Positions 37,896 through 45,874 of a DNA stretch of 64,000 nucleotides are shown here, piece after piece. This DNA comes from Mangrovicoccus sp. HB161399 (GTDB taxonomy: Bacteria; Pseudomonadota; Alphaproteobacteria; Rhodobacterales; Rhodobacteraceae), in NCBI RefSeq assembly GCF_013184745.1, contig NZ_JAATVU010000019.1:44289-108288 (forward strand). Reading direction: 5' to 3'. The translations under genes were made by a program, and so were the position numbers. A model generated the notes under the pieces. It ran no database searches. It saw only the letters and a list, made by a program, of their open reading frames with translations, and was not told the DNA's origin. The stretch's first letter is position 1; every line of letters starts with the position of its first letter.

Positions 37896-38195
37896 TTCCT
37901 TCTCCCTGTGCCGACCGTTTCGTTATGGAATCCGTATACTTGGCAAAATCGGCGCCCGGGCCGGACGTGGCCGGGGCGCTGTCGGAACGAAACTCGTCAC
38001 TGGGGACTCCTCCACCTGAGATTGTAGCACAGGGCCTTCCACGGGGAACGGGCAATTCACGCCTGTGGATAAGATTGTCCAATAATGCAAGTCAGTTCCG
38101 GGGATAACTTGCGCCGCAGTGCAGTATGCGGCTGGCCGGGTCCACGCGCCCGACGTTCTACCTTAAGTTGTGTATCGATCTGCCTGGCCACAGGG
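37896..38195 (-). promoter_or_regulatory. 300-bp leader of the giant gene with DnaA-box-like sites
   Basis: No gene is seen between the adaptor gene stop and the giant gene start. Read on the minus strand it holds TTATCCACA (38,064-38,072), identical to the consensus DnaA box, and TTATCCCCG (38,099-38,107), a two-mismatch relative. A possible -10 element TACAAT lies at 38,021-38,026 with a weak TTCCCC 16 bp upstream. The ribosome site GGAG (37,902-37,905) lies 6 bases before the ATG. The length suggests the giant gene has its own promoter as well as any read-through from the export genes. Confidence 0.4.
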
Positions 38196-38993
38196 TCAGG
38201 TACCGCCGATCTCCAGGCTGCAGCGGTGGCCGGCCGGCAGCTTGCGGTCGGGGTTCGGCAGTTCCAGCACCACCACGAAAGTGGCGCTGGCAGCGTCAAA
38301 GACCGGGTCGATTGCCACCACCTCGGCGCTGTAGGTGCCTTCGATCGGCGGCGCGGGGCGCACGGTCGCGTGGTCGCCGATGGCGATCCGCCCGAAGAGC
38401 GAGACCGGCACGAAGGCCTCGACCCGCAGCGGGTCGAGCTGGACGATCTTCACCACGTGGTCGTCCGAGCTGACATATTCTCCGCCCGACATGACGCGTT
38501 CGCGCACCACCCCGTCGACCGGGCTGTGGATGGTGCGCTCGCCGAGCGCGATCTTGGCCCGGGCCAGTTCCTTCAGCGCGAGATCGCGGTTCAGCTCGGC
38601 CTGCATCAGCAGGCTCTGCGCTGCGATCAGCTCGGTCTCGACCTGGTCGAGCGCCTCCTGCGTGGCCACGCCCCTCTCGGAGAGCTTCTGCACGCGGTCA
38701 TAGCGGCGCTCCATCATCGAGACCTGCTTTTCCTGCGCCTCGACCACTGCGTCGGACTCCGCGCGCAGCGTCAGAAGCTCCACCGTGCTCTGCTCGATGT
38801 CGGAGGTCAGCCGCGCCACCAGCTGGCCCTTGGCCACCACGTCGCCGCGGTCGACCAGCACCTCCTTCAGCAGCCCCGCGACCGGACTCGCCAGCTCGAT
38901 CGTGCGCAGCGGATCCATCAGGCAGTCATAGCCGTCGGCAAGGGCCGGCGCGGCGGCCAGGACCACGGCAAGACAGGGGAACAGGCGGGTCAT
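38196..38993 (-). CDS. Periplasmic HlyD/RND-type membrane fusion protein
   Basis: A 265-residue periplasmic adaptor. Residues 1-19 form a signal peptide ending ALA before DGYDC. Then comes the first half of a lipoyl-like domain (about 30-60, SPVAGLLKEVLVDRGDVVAKGQLVARL), a coiled-coil hairpin (about 65-155, rich in Glu/Gln/Leu), the second lipoyl half (SPVDGVVRERVMSGGEYV) and a beta-barrel region (about 180-262). At 265 residues it is shorter than usual HlyD proteins and lacks an N-terminal membrane anchor. ATG at 38,993 overlaps the SecA-like stop as ATGA, so the two are translationally coupled. It probably bridges inner-membrane export parts to the envelope; partner inferred from position only. 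Confidence 0.85.
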   Translation of the reverse strand: MTRLFPCLAVVLAAAPALADGYDCLMDPLRTIELASPVAGLLKEVLVDRGDVVAKGQLVARLTSDIEQSTVELLTLRAESDAVVEAQEKQVSMMERRYDRVQKLSERGVATQEALDQVETELIAAQSLLMQAELNRDLALKELARAKIALGERTIHSPVDGVVRERVMSGGEYVSSDDHVVKIVQLDPLRVEAFVPVSLFGRIAIGDHATVRPAPPIEGTYSAEVVAIDPVFDAASATFVVVLELPNPDRKLPAGHRCSLEIGGT

Positions 38994-40975
38994 TCTAGGC
39001 CTCCGGTAAAGGACAGGAGCTGGTTCAGGCGGCGGTCCTGGCGGACGAGGTCGCGGCGGGCGCGGGCATGGCTCTTCTCGGCGCGCCGCTGGGCGCGGTC
39101 GAACAGCCCGATCCGCGGACCCGCGCCCAGCACCGGCAGCCGCGCCAGCAGCTTCGAGACCGGAGCTTCGATCACGTCGAGCAGCGGATCCTCCAGCGAC
39201 AGGATCGCGGCGACGCTGCCCCTCTCGCCGCGGCGCCCGGCCCGCCCGGCCAGCTGGCGGTCGATGCGGCCCGCGTCGTGGCGCTCGGTCAGGATGACAT
39301 GCAGCCCGCCCGCCTCCGCCACGCCCGGCCCCAGCTTGATGTCGACGCCGCGCCCGGCCATGTTCGTGGCCACGGTGATCCGCCCGGCCTGGCCGGCCTC
39401 GGCGATGATCTCGGCCGCCTCGTGGTCGTTCTCGGCATTGAGCACGCGGTGCTCCAGCCCGGCCGCCTGCAGCGCCTCGGACACGGTCAGCGACGCCGCG
39501 ACCGAGCGCGTGCCGACCAGCACGGCGCGGCCGCGGGCGGTCTCCCTGCGGGCATCGCGGGCCACCGCCGCCCATTTCGCCTCCGCCCGGCGGAACACCT
39601 TGGGCAGCCGGTAGCGCAGCCGCGACGGCCTGCGCGGCGGCACCCGCTCTGTGATCAGCCCGTAGACGGCGCGCAGCTCGCCCGAGACCTCGCGCGCGGT
39701 GCCGGTCATGCCGCAGAGATGGACGTAGCGGCGGTAGAGCCGCTGGTAGGTCATCCGCGCCACGGCGAGGTTCTGGCCGGTGATCTCGACGTCCTCGGCG
39801 GCCTGGACCAGCTGGTGCAGCCCGTCGGACCAGGACCGGTCCGGCTGCAGGTGGCCGGTATATTCGTCGACGATCTGCACCTTGCCGTCGCGCACCAGGT
39901 ACTGGTCGCCGCGCTTGAAGATGTGCAGCACGCTCAGCGCCTGGGTGACGACCTCCTCGCGGCGGATCGCGCTCTGCCAGATGCCCTCCCCGGCCTCCAC
40001 CAGCGCGCCGATGCGCTCGCGGCCCTCGTCGGTCAGCATCACGCGGCGTTCCTCGGCCAGCACCTTGTAGTCGGTGCCGCGCTCCAGCGCGCCGGCAAGC
40101 TCGAGCGCCCGGTTGGCCCAGGCGGCCTCTTCGCAGGCATCGCTCATGCGCGAGATGATCAGCGGCGTGCGGGCCTCGTCGACCAGCACGCTGTCGGCCT
40201 CGTCGACGATGGCGAAATGCAGCCCGCGCATCACCGGCCCGGTCTCGGCGCTGCCGGGATCGGCAATCCGGCGCAGCCGGCTTTCCACCGCGTTCGGCCC
40301 GAGCGAGCCGAAGCCCAGCCGGTCGCGCAGGTAGTCGAAGGCCATTTCCGAATTGGAGCCGTAGGTGATCGAGGCGCGGTAGGCCTCGCGACGCTCGGGA
40401 CGCTCCATGCCTTCGAGGATGATGCCGGTGCGCAGCCCGAGCCGCCGGTAGACCGGAGACAGCGTCTGGGCGTCGCGCTCGGCGAGATAGTTGTTCACGG
40501 TGATCACATGGACCGGGATGCCCGCCAGCGCGGCGGTGGCGGCGGCGAGCCCGGCGGTGATCGTCTTGCCCTCGCCGGTATCCATCTCGATCAGCCGTCC
40601 GTCCAGCATGGCCAGCGCGCCGCGGATCTGGGCGCGGTACTGGCGCAGGCCGATCTCTCGCGCGCTCGCCTCGCGGGCCAGCGCGATGCCGGTCACGATG
40701 CTGGAGCGGCACAGGCCCTGGCGTCGGATGCGGGCGCGCAGGCGCAGGATCTCCGCGTCGAACCCGGCCTCGTCCAGCCGCGCCAGCCGCTGCGACTGCG
40801 CGATGACCTGCCCGGTCGCGACGCGGCGGCCCAGGGGCGCGAAGCCTCGGGCCGCCGCAGCGGTGACATGGCCTAGGACCGCCGCCCCGGCTTCGTCCAG
40901 CCAGCCGGGATCGCGCTCCGTCCGCTCGGGATAGAAGCGCACCAGCGGCGCGGCAAAGCTCGGTGCGGGGGCCAT
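38990..40975 (-). CDS. SecA-like preprotein translocase ATPase, accessory paralogue
   Basis: A 661-residue SecA homologue, well short of the roughly 900 residues of housekeeping SecA. The motor is intact: TGEGKT Walker A (133-138), VNNYLAERDA (160-169), YGSNSEMAFDYLRD (about 205-218), IVDEADSVLVDEARTPLIIS (about 256-275), CGMTGTA, TNMAGRGVDIKLG, and RAGRRGERGS. The C-terminus stops soon after the motor, so the C-terminal linker and zinc/SecB-binding tail are absent. Sequence drift inside conserved motifs (VNNYLAE for VNDYLA, SNSEM for TNNEF) points to a specialised paralogue. ATG at 40,975 begins 11 bases after the SapC stop and removes an out-of-place N-terminal extension that only mirrors SapC. 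It probably drives export of the giant protein through SecYEG or a variant channel; that is inference from context. Confidence 0.9.
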   Translation of the reverse strand: MAPAPSFAAPLVRFYPERTERDPGWLDEAGAAVLGHVTAAAARGFAPLGRRVATGQVIAQSQRLARLDEAGFDAEILRLRARIRRQGLCRSSIVTGIALAREASAREIGLRQYRAQIRGALAMLDGRLIEMDTGEGKTITAGLAAATAALAGIPVHVITVNNYLAERDAQTLSPVYRRLGLRTGIILEGMERPERREAYRASITYGSNSEMAFDYLRDRLGFGSLGPNAVESRLRRIADPGSAETGPVMRGLHFAIVDEADSVLVDEARTPLIISRMSDACEEAAWANRALELAGALERGTDYKVLAEERRVMLTDEGRERIGALVEAGEGIWQSAIRREEVVTQALSVLHIFKRGDQYLVRDGKVQIVDEYTGHLQPDRSWSDGLHQLVQAAEDVEITGQNLAVARMTYQRLYRRYVHLCGMTGTAREVSGELRAVYGLITERVPPRRPSRLRYRLPKVFRRAEAKWAAVARDARRETARGRAVLVGTRSVAASLTVSEALQAAGLEHRVLNAENDHEAAEIIAEAGQAGRITVATNMAGRGVDIKLGPGVAEAGGLHVILTERHDAGRIDRQLAGRAGRRGERGSVAAILSLEDPLLDVIEAPVSKLLARLPVLGAGPRIGLFDRAQRRAEKSHARARRDLVRQDRRLNQLLSFTGGLE

Positions 40976-40986
40976 CGGCGCGGCGC

Positions 40987-41805
40987 TCAGTTCGGCATGC
41001 CCTCGTATTCGGGCATCGGCGCCATCCCGCCATCCATGCCGCCGTCGGACTGCTGCTCGGCCTGCGGGACCTCCGCCTGCTGCAGGCTCTCGCCGAAGGT
41101 GTTCAGCATCGACTGGAAGTGCCGCATCGAGAAGAGATGCAGGAAGGTGCATTCCAGCTCGTCGGTGTCGAACATCCGCCGCAGCTCCTCGTCGGGAAGC
41201 TTCTTCAGCGCCTCGCGGTCCACCGTCATGAAGCCCGACAGGGAGCGCTGCGCACCGCCCGGCAGCTTGAACTGCGCCTGCATCGGCTTCAGCAGATCCA
41301 GATCCTGCAGCCGCCGGCAATAGGCCTCGGTGCGGCGGAACTGGCCCTGGTATTCCTGCAGGAAGCGCAGGATGTTCTGCAGGTAGATGGTCTGCCGCCC
41401 CTCGGAGTCGAACAGCCGCTCGCCGCGGCCGTCTCGGTTGCAGCCCTCGTAGCCCTCGTCGATGTTGAGGATGAAGTTCTTGTTCTCGGCATCGGTCGAG
41501 AAGACGAAGGGATATCGCCGCACGAAGGCCGGGATGTAGCTGCCCTGCCGCCAGTGGCCGTCCTCGCCGACATAGAAGTTCTGGTCGGCCGTGACGCCCA
41601 GGATGACCGCCGGCATGACCTTCTCCTCGGTCCCGGCAAAGACGATCGGGTAGTGCCCGGCGGCGGCGGAGAATTCGACCGCCGTCAGCGGCACGGAGTT
41701 GACCTTGCGCGCGAACTGGTACTGGCCGCCGGTGCGGACATAGAGGTCGCCATGCGCTCTCGAGGTCACGGGCCGGGCGTTTTCGTAGAACAGAAGCTGG
41801 GTCAC
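40987..41805 (-). CDS. SapC family protein
   Basis: A 272-residue SapC-family protein. The family was named from a Campylobacter surface-array locus and is widespread in proteobacteria, but its biochemical role is not firm. Visible family features include an N-terminal (L/V)-x-F-Y-E-N-A-R-P-V segment, a central PVVFxGxE-like stretch (YPIVFAGTEEKVMPAVILG), VRRYPFVFS and a FLQEYQ helix. The C-terminus is a Met/Gly/Gln-rich tail. The start is GTG at 41,805 with GGGAGG 9 bases upstream. Position between the membrane protease-adaptor and the SecA-like gene suggests a cytoplasmic accessory role in handling the giant substrate. No signal peptide or membrane segment is visible. Confidence 0.88.
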   Translation of the reverse strand: MTQLLFYENARPVTSRAHGDLYVRTGGQYQFARKVNSVPLTAVEFSAAAGHYPIVFAGTEEKVMPAVILGVTADQNFYVGEDGHWRQGSYIPAFVRRYPFVFSTDAENKNFILNIDEGYEGCNRDGRGERLFDSEGRQTIYLQNILRFLQEYQGQFRRTEAYCRRLQDLDLLKPMQAQFKLPGGAQRSLSGFMTVDREALKKLPDEELRRMFDTDELECTFLHLFSMRHFQSMLNTFGESLQQAEVPQAEQQSDGGMDGGMAPMPEYEGMPN

Positions 41806-41840
41806 GTTGGATTTCCTCCCTTGGTTGTCTCGGCTGCGTC

Positions 41841-44018
41841 TCAGGCGGTGGCGTCCCGCGAGACGAAGTATTTCAGGAACACGCGGGTCGCCGCGCGGTA
41901 GATGCGCCCGGCAAGCGGCGCCGGGTCATGGGCAAACCGGACATGGACGCGCGCGCCGTAGACCGGCACCTCGGCCGCGTCCTCCAGTTCGAGGTCGAGC
42001 TGGTACATCGGCTCGAAGGTCTGCAGGCGCTCGCGCGGCTGGCCGGGATCAAGCGAGGCCCGCCCGCCGCCTTCGCGCGCCAGCGCCATCGACGGCAGCG
42101 AGCGGCTCAGCACCGGGGTGGACCGCGCCAGATGCGCCGGATGCACCGTGGCCGGATCGAAGGAGAAGCGCGCCTCGATCGCCCGCGTGCCGTTGCGCAC
42201 CAGGCTGGAGCGGATCTCGGGCACCACGACGCGGATCGCCGGGCTGCGGAAATCGTCCACCACGGCCAGCTGGTCGCCGCGCCGGGCGAAGGATCCCTCC
42301 AGGTCGTCGCCCCTCGGCAGGATCACCCGCCCCGCGCGCCCGGCTGTCACGGTCTGGCCCGCGATGCGTGCATCGGTCAGCGACAGGTCGGCGCGGGCGG
42401 CCTCGAGCTCCTCCTCCATGATCCGCACCGCGATCTGGTCGAACGGCGCCTCGGCCGCCAGCCGCCGCGCGAGTTCGGAGATCCGCGCCTCCAGCACCGC
42501 GCGGCGGGCCAGCAGCAGCGGATCGTCGATCCGCAGGAGCGGCGTGCCTGCCCCGACGACGGCGCCCGCGGGCACCAGCACCTCGCGCACCTGCCCGTCC
42601 CAAGTCGCATTCGCGAAGGCCCCGGGCCGCGGGATCACCACGCCCTCGGCGATGGTGTTCTGCGGCACCGGCACGAACAGCAGCCCGCCGAGGACAAGGG
42701 ACAGCGCGCCGCCGGTGACGGCGAAGGCGCGGCCGCGGTGGCGGCGCAGCGCGGGCGAGGTGAAGAGCCACCAGACGCCCTTGATCAGCGGCAGCAGCAG
42801 CATCAGGAACAGCGCCCAGACTGCCAGCATCACGCCGATGAAGAAGAACCGCGTCGCCACCAGCCCGACGATCGCCACCATGATGAAGAAGCGGTAGACC
42901 CAGGCGGCGCAGGCATAGGCGACGAACCAGAAGGGCTCGTTGCGCCCGGTGGCGGGCGACTCCGCCCAGTCCATGCCGAAGCCGTGGCGCTGGATCAGGT
43001 AGCCGAGATAGCGGTTCGAGCGCTGGCCGAGATTGGGGATCTCGAGGATGTCGCAGAGCGCGTAGTAGCCGTCGAAGCGCAGCAGCGGATTGCCGTTGAA
43101 GAGCAGCGTCGAGATCCCGCCGATCAGCATGACGTTGAAGGCCAGCGCCCGCAGGATGCCCTCCTCGGCATGGGCCCAGACGATCATGGCGATGGCCGCC
43201 AGCAGCAGCTCGACCAGGATGCCCGCCGCGCAGACCGCCGCGCGGCGCCACTTGTCCGGGAAGCCGATGCTGTCCGAGGCGTCGACGTAGGGAACGGGCA
43301 TGAACACCAGGAACATGATACCGATCTCGTGCACCTCGCCGCCCCAGCGCTTGATGAAATAGGCGTGGCCCAGCTCGTGGAACGCCTTCACGAAGGGGTA
43401 GGCAAGCAGCAGGAGCAGGATGTTGTCCCGCGCCAGCGTCCGGTCCAGCACGTTCTCGGTCAGCGGCCCCCAGTTCAGCGCGGCGGTGACCACGCCCCAG
43501 CCCAGCATGCAGGCGAACAGCGCCAGGCCGAACCACGACAGGAAGGGCCGGACCAGCGGATAGGTCGCGCGCAGGAAATCCTCGGGGTCGAAGACCGGCA
43601 GGCGCAGCGCCAGCGGGTTCAGCACCGAGCGGATCAGCGTCTGCCGCGCCTGGCGGCGGCCGCGTTCGGAGATCTCGATGATGTCCGAGGGCACGTCGCC
43701 CGACAGCACGTCGGCGGAATAGAGCTGTCCGACGAGGCGCACGAGCTCGTCCTGGGTCACCGCGTCGATCTCCAGCGTGGCGACCGCGTGATCCCAGATG
43801 TCCTCCAGCGTGCGGCTGCCATCCATCATGCAGACCAGGCGGTAGGTCTCTGGGGTGAAACGGTGGAACCGCCCCGACAGCCGGTCCTGCAGCACGAACC
43901 ACAGCTTGCCGCGGTAGAGATGGCGGTGGATGCGGACATGGGCGCGCAGGCGCGGACGGAACCCCGCCACGCGGTACCAGGAGGAGGCGCGCCAGTTGCG
44001 GGTCTTCAAGGCTGCCAC
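41841..44018 (-). CDS. PqqD-like / M50 site-2-protease-like / HlyD fusion membrane protein
   Basis: A 725-residue membrane protein with three parts. Residues about 30-110 resemble a PqqD-type winged helix (GKLWFVLQDRLSGRFHRF, then a helix and LVGQLYSADVL). Residues about 155-415 are a multi-pass M50-like metalloprotease core with HELGH at 214-218 and a downstream NPLLRFDGYYAL (Asp316), together the expected zinc ligands. Residues about 430-450 are a last membrane segment, followed by a HlyD-like lipoyl and coiled-coil region (about 455-700). M50 plus lipoyl fusions with PqqD-like heads are known next to peptide export genes. PqqD domains bind leader peptides, so recognition and cleavage of the LEPR-XLL leader is an attractive but untested role. 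The start overlaps the preceding gene's stop by 13 bases. Confidence 0.85.
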   Translation of the reverse strand: MAALKTRNWRASSWYRVAGFRPRLRAHVRIHRHLYRGKLWFVLQDRLSGRFHRFTPETYRLVCMMDGSRTLEDIWDHAVATLEIDAVTQDELVRLVGQLYSADVLSGDVPSDIIEISERGRRQARQTLIRSVLNPLALRLPVFDPEDFLRATYPLVRPFLSWFGLALFACMLGWGVVTAALNWGPLTENVLDRTLARDNILLLLLAYPFVKAFHELGHAYFIKRWGGEVHEIGIMFLVFMPVPYVDASDSIGFPDKWRRAAVCAAGILVELLLAAIAMIVWAHAEEGILRALAFNVMLIGGISTLLFNGNPLLRFDGYYALCDILEIPNLGQRSNRYLGYLIQRHGFGMDWAESPATGRNEPFWFVAYACAAWVYRFFIMVAIVGLVATRFFFIGVMLAVWALFLMLLLPLIKGVWWLFTSPALRRHRGRAFAVTGGALSLVLGGLLFVPVPQNTIAEGVVIPRPGAFANATWDGQVREVLVPAGAVVGAGTPLLRIDDPLLLARRAVLEARISELARRLAAEAPFDQIAVRIMEEELEAARADLSLTDARIAGQTVTAGRAGRVILPRGDDLEGSFARRGDQLAVVDDFRSPAIRVVVPEIRSSLVRNGTRAIEARFSFDPATVHPAHLARSTPVLSRSLPSMALAREGGGRASLDPGQPRERLQTFEPMYQLDLELEDAAEVPVYGARVHVRFAHDPAPLAGRIYRAATRVFLKYFVSRDATA

Positions 44019-45874
44019 CTCCAGGCCGCGAGCCGCGCCCAGTCCGCAAGATCGTGGAACAGCACCCAGCCGAGCCTGCGCTCGCCGATCTCGGTGCGCG
44101 AGACACCCTCCATGCCGGGGCGGGCCCGCTCGAAGCCGCTTGTCAGCGCGGCCTCGACCAGGAAGAAATTCCGCCCCTCGCCCTGCCGCGCCAGCGGAGT
44201 GATGCGTTCGACGCGGTAGCCATGCGGCTCGTCGGGGAAGGCCGAGAGGCGCAGGCTGCCCTCCTGCCCCGGTTCGATCTGGGCGATGTCGCGCTCGTCG
44301 ATCTCCAGCATGACGCGGAACCCGTCGAGCGGGGCGATGCGGAACAGGGTCTGGCCGCGCTCCACGGCGCCGCCGACCGACTGGCTGAGATCGCCCTCGA
44401 CCACGTAGCCGTCGAAGGGCGCGCGGATGCGGGTGCGGGCCAGCTGCTCGCCCACCAGCCCGAGCTGCGCGTCGGTCTGCTCCAGCTGGGCGCGGATGAT
44501 CGAGGCCTCGGCGACCTCGCGCGCGGCAATGGCGCGGTCGAGCTCGCGGGTCTTCTGCTGGCGCGAGGTGGCCAGCCGCAGCTTCTCCAGCGCCAGGTCC
44601 TTCTCGTCGAGCACGGCGAGGATCTCGCCCTCTTCCACCCGGTCGCCCGCCCGCGCCGCCTGCGAGGCGAGATAGCCGTTGAACGGCGCGATGACGCTGC
44701 GCTGCACCTTGCCTTCCAGCCGCACCGGCGCAGTCACGTCATAGGCCGCCGGGGCGAAATGCAGCAGCGCCGCCGCCGCCGCCGCACCGAGCGTGGCCAG
44801 CTTGGCGCCGAAATGGCGCGGCCCCAGCAGCGCGGCCAGCCCGCGGCGCAGGCCAGCGAGGATCCGCACCGGCAGCCAGCGGCTTTCCTTGCGGCGGTCC
44901 TCGATGATCGGCCCGGCAATCGCCGCCACGGCATCGCAGACCTCGACGTCGCGGGAGGTGAAGGGCGCGTCCGCGCGCCGCTCGAAGGTCAGCGCGCCGA
45001 TGATGTCGCTGCCGGCGATCATCGGGATGGTCAGCACCGAGCCGACGCCATGCGAGGCGGCGAGTTCGCCCGCGGCGCGGGCCACGCGGAATTCCCAGTC
45101 CCCGGGTGCGGGCCAGAGGATCACCGCCTCCTGGTCGGCCGCCTCGTCCATGGCCAGCCCGACCTCGCGCACCAGGCTGGCGCGCTTGCCGAAGGCTGCC
45201 GCGGAGGACACCGCGCGCACCCGCATCCGCCCGCGGCGGCGCAGGCCGAGGCTCACGGTCTCGCAATCCATCCGCCGCGCCAGTTCGGTCACCAGCGCAG
45301 TGGCGGCCTCGTCCAGCCGGTCATGCTCCAGCAGGCAGGCCAGCATGTCGAAGGCGACGGTGACGCGCTCGCGCAGGTCGCCGTCCTTGGCTTCCTGCTC
45401 GCGGCGCAGCAGGATTTCGATCCACGAGGCGCCCCATTGCAGCCTGCGGAAGAGCGCCGGAGTGGGCGCGGCAGCCTCGGGCGCGCTGACGGCAACGGCG
45501 CCGAACAGCCCGCCCATCGCCTCGATCGGGCAGGCCAGCACACGCCGCCGCGTGCCCTCGCCGAAGACGATGCATTGCCGGTCGGCCACCGCCTTGGCAG
45601 CGGCTTCGGCCAGGTCCTGCGCCGCCGGGCTGCCCGCGGGCCAGCGCGCCGCCGGAGCGAAGGGACCGGAATCCGGGCCCTCCCCCGCCACGAGCAGCGC
45701 CGAGGACATGCCGTCGACCTGCCGCGCCACGAGGCCCAGCCAGCATTCCAGAAAGCTTTCCACGGTCTCGGCCTGCTGGAAACGGGCCCAGAGCATCCTG
45801 TCGAGTACAGCGTAAGATACCAGCGGAGTCGCGTCATCCGCGCCCCGGAGGGCTTCGCTCTGACCGTCGACCAT
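44006..45874 (-). CDS. GAF domain-HlyD fusion protein, inner membrane
   Basis: A 622-residue protein. The N-terminal half holds two GAF-like regions, the second clearer (about 170-325, with a DxxxVSLGLRRRGRMRVRAV-like start and SVLTIPMIAGSDIIGALTFER). A single hydrophobic segment (about 365-385, TLGAAAAAALLHF) follows, then a HlyD/lipoyl module (VIAPFNGYLASQAARAGDRVEEGEILAVL), a coiled coil, the second lipoyl half (IRAPFDGYVVEGDL) and a barrel-like end. ATG at 45,874 is chosen over an upstream in-frame GTG because GGGAGG lies 7 bases before it. GAF domains bind small molecules or act as redox or light sensors, so this adaptor could gate export by a cytoplasmic signal; the ligand is not evident. 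It is first in the export operon. Confidence 0.85.
   Translation of the reverse strand: MVDGQSEALRGADDATPLVSYAVLDRMLWARFQQAETVESFLECWLGLVARQVDGMSSALLVAGEGPDSGPFAPAARWPAGSPAAQDLAEAAAKAVADRQCIVFGEGTRRRVLACPIEAMGGLFGAVAVSAPEAAAPTPALFRRLQWGASWIEILLRREQEAKDGDLRERVTVAFDMLACLLEHDRLDEAATALVTELARRMDCETVSLGLRRRGRMRVRAVSSAAAFGKRASLVREVGLAMDEAADQEAVILWPAPGDWEFRVARAAGELAASHGVGSVLTIPMIAGSDIIGALTFERRADAPFTSRDVEVCDAVAAIAGPIIEDRRKESRWLPVRILAGLRRGLAALLGPRHFGAKLATLGAAAAAALLHFAPAAYDVTAPVRLEGKVQRSVIAPFNGYLASQAARAGDRVEEGEILAVLDEKDLALEKLRLATSRQQKTRELDRAIAAREVAEASIIRAQLEQTDAQLGLVGEQLARTRIRAPFDGYVVEGDLSQSVGGAVERGQTLFRIAPLDGFRVMLEIDERDIAQIEPGQEGSLRLSAFPDEPHGYRVERITPLARQGEGRNFFLVEAALTSGFERARPGMEGVSRTEIGERRLGWVLFHDLADWARLAAWRWQP

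Noticed and set aside
37591..38082. 163-residue minus frame across the giant gene start
   Set aside because: It covers the leader and the first part of the giant gene in a different frame, with an unlikely Arg/Pro-rich tail and no ribosome site.
38196..41033. A 945-residue minus frame suggesting a SecA-HlyD fusion
   Set aside because: Only its C-terminal part (from 38,993) is in the HlyD frame; the upstream part is the SecA-like gene read in the wrong frame. The two genes overlap by four bases instead of being fused.
39068..44219. Long plus-strand frames opposite the SecA-like and M50-HlyD genes
   Set aside because: They mirror the minus-strand genes codon for codon, show compositionally biased products, and the opposite frames contain complete catalytic motifs.
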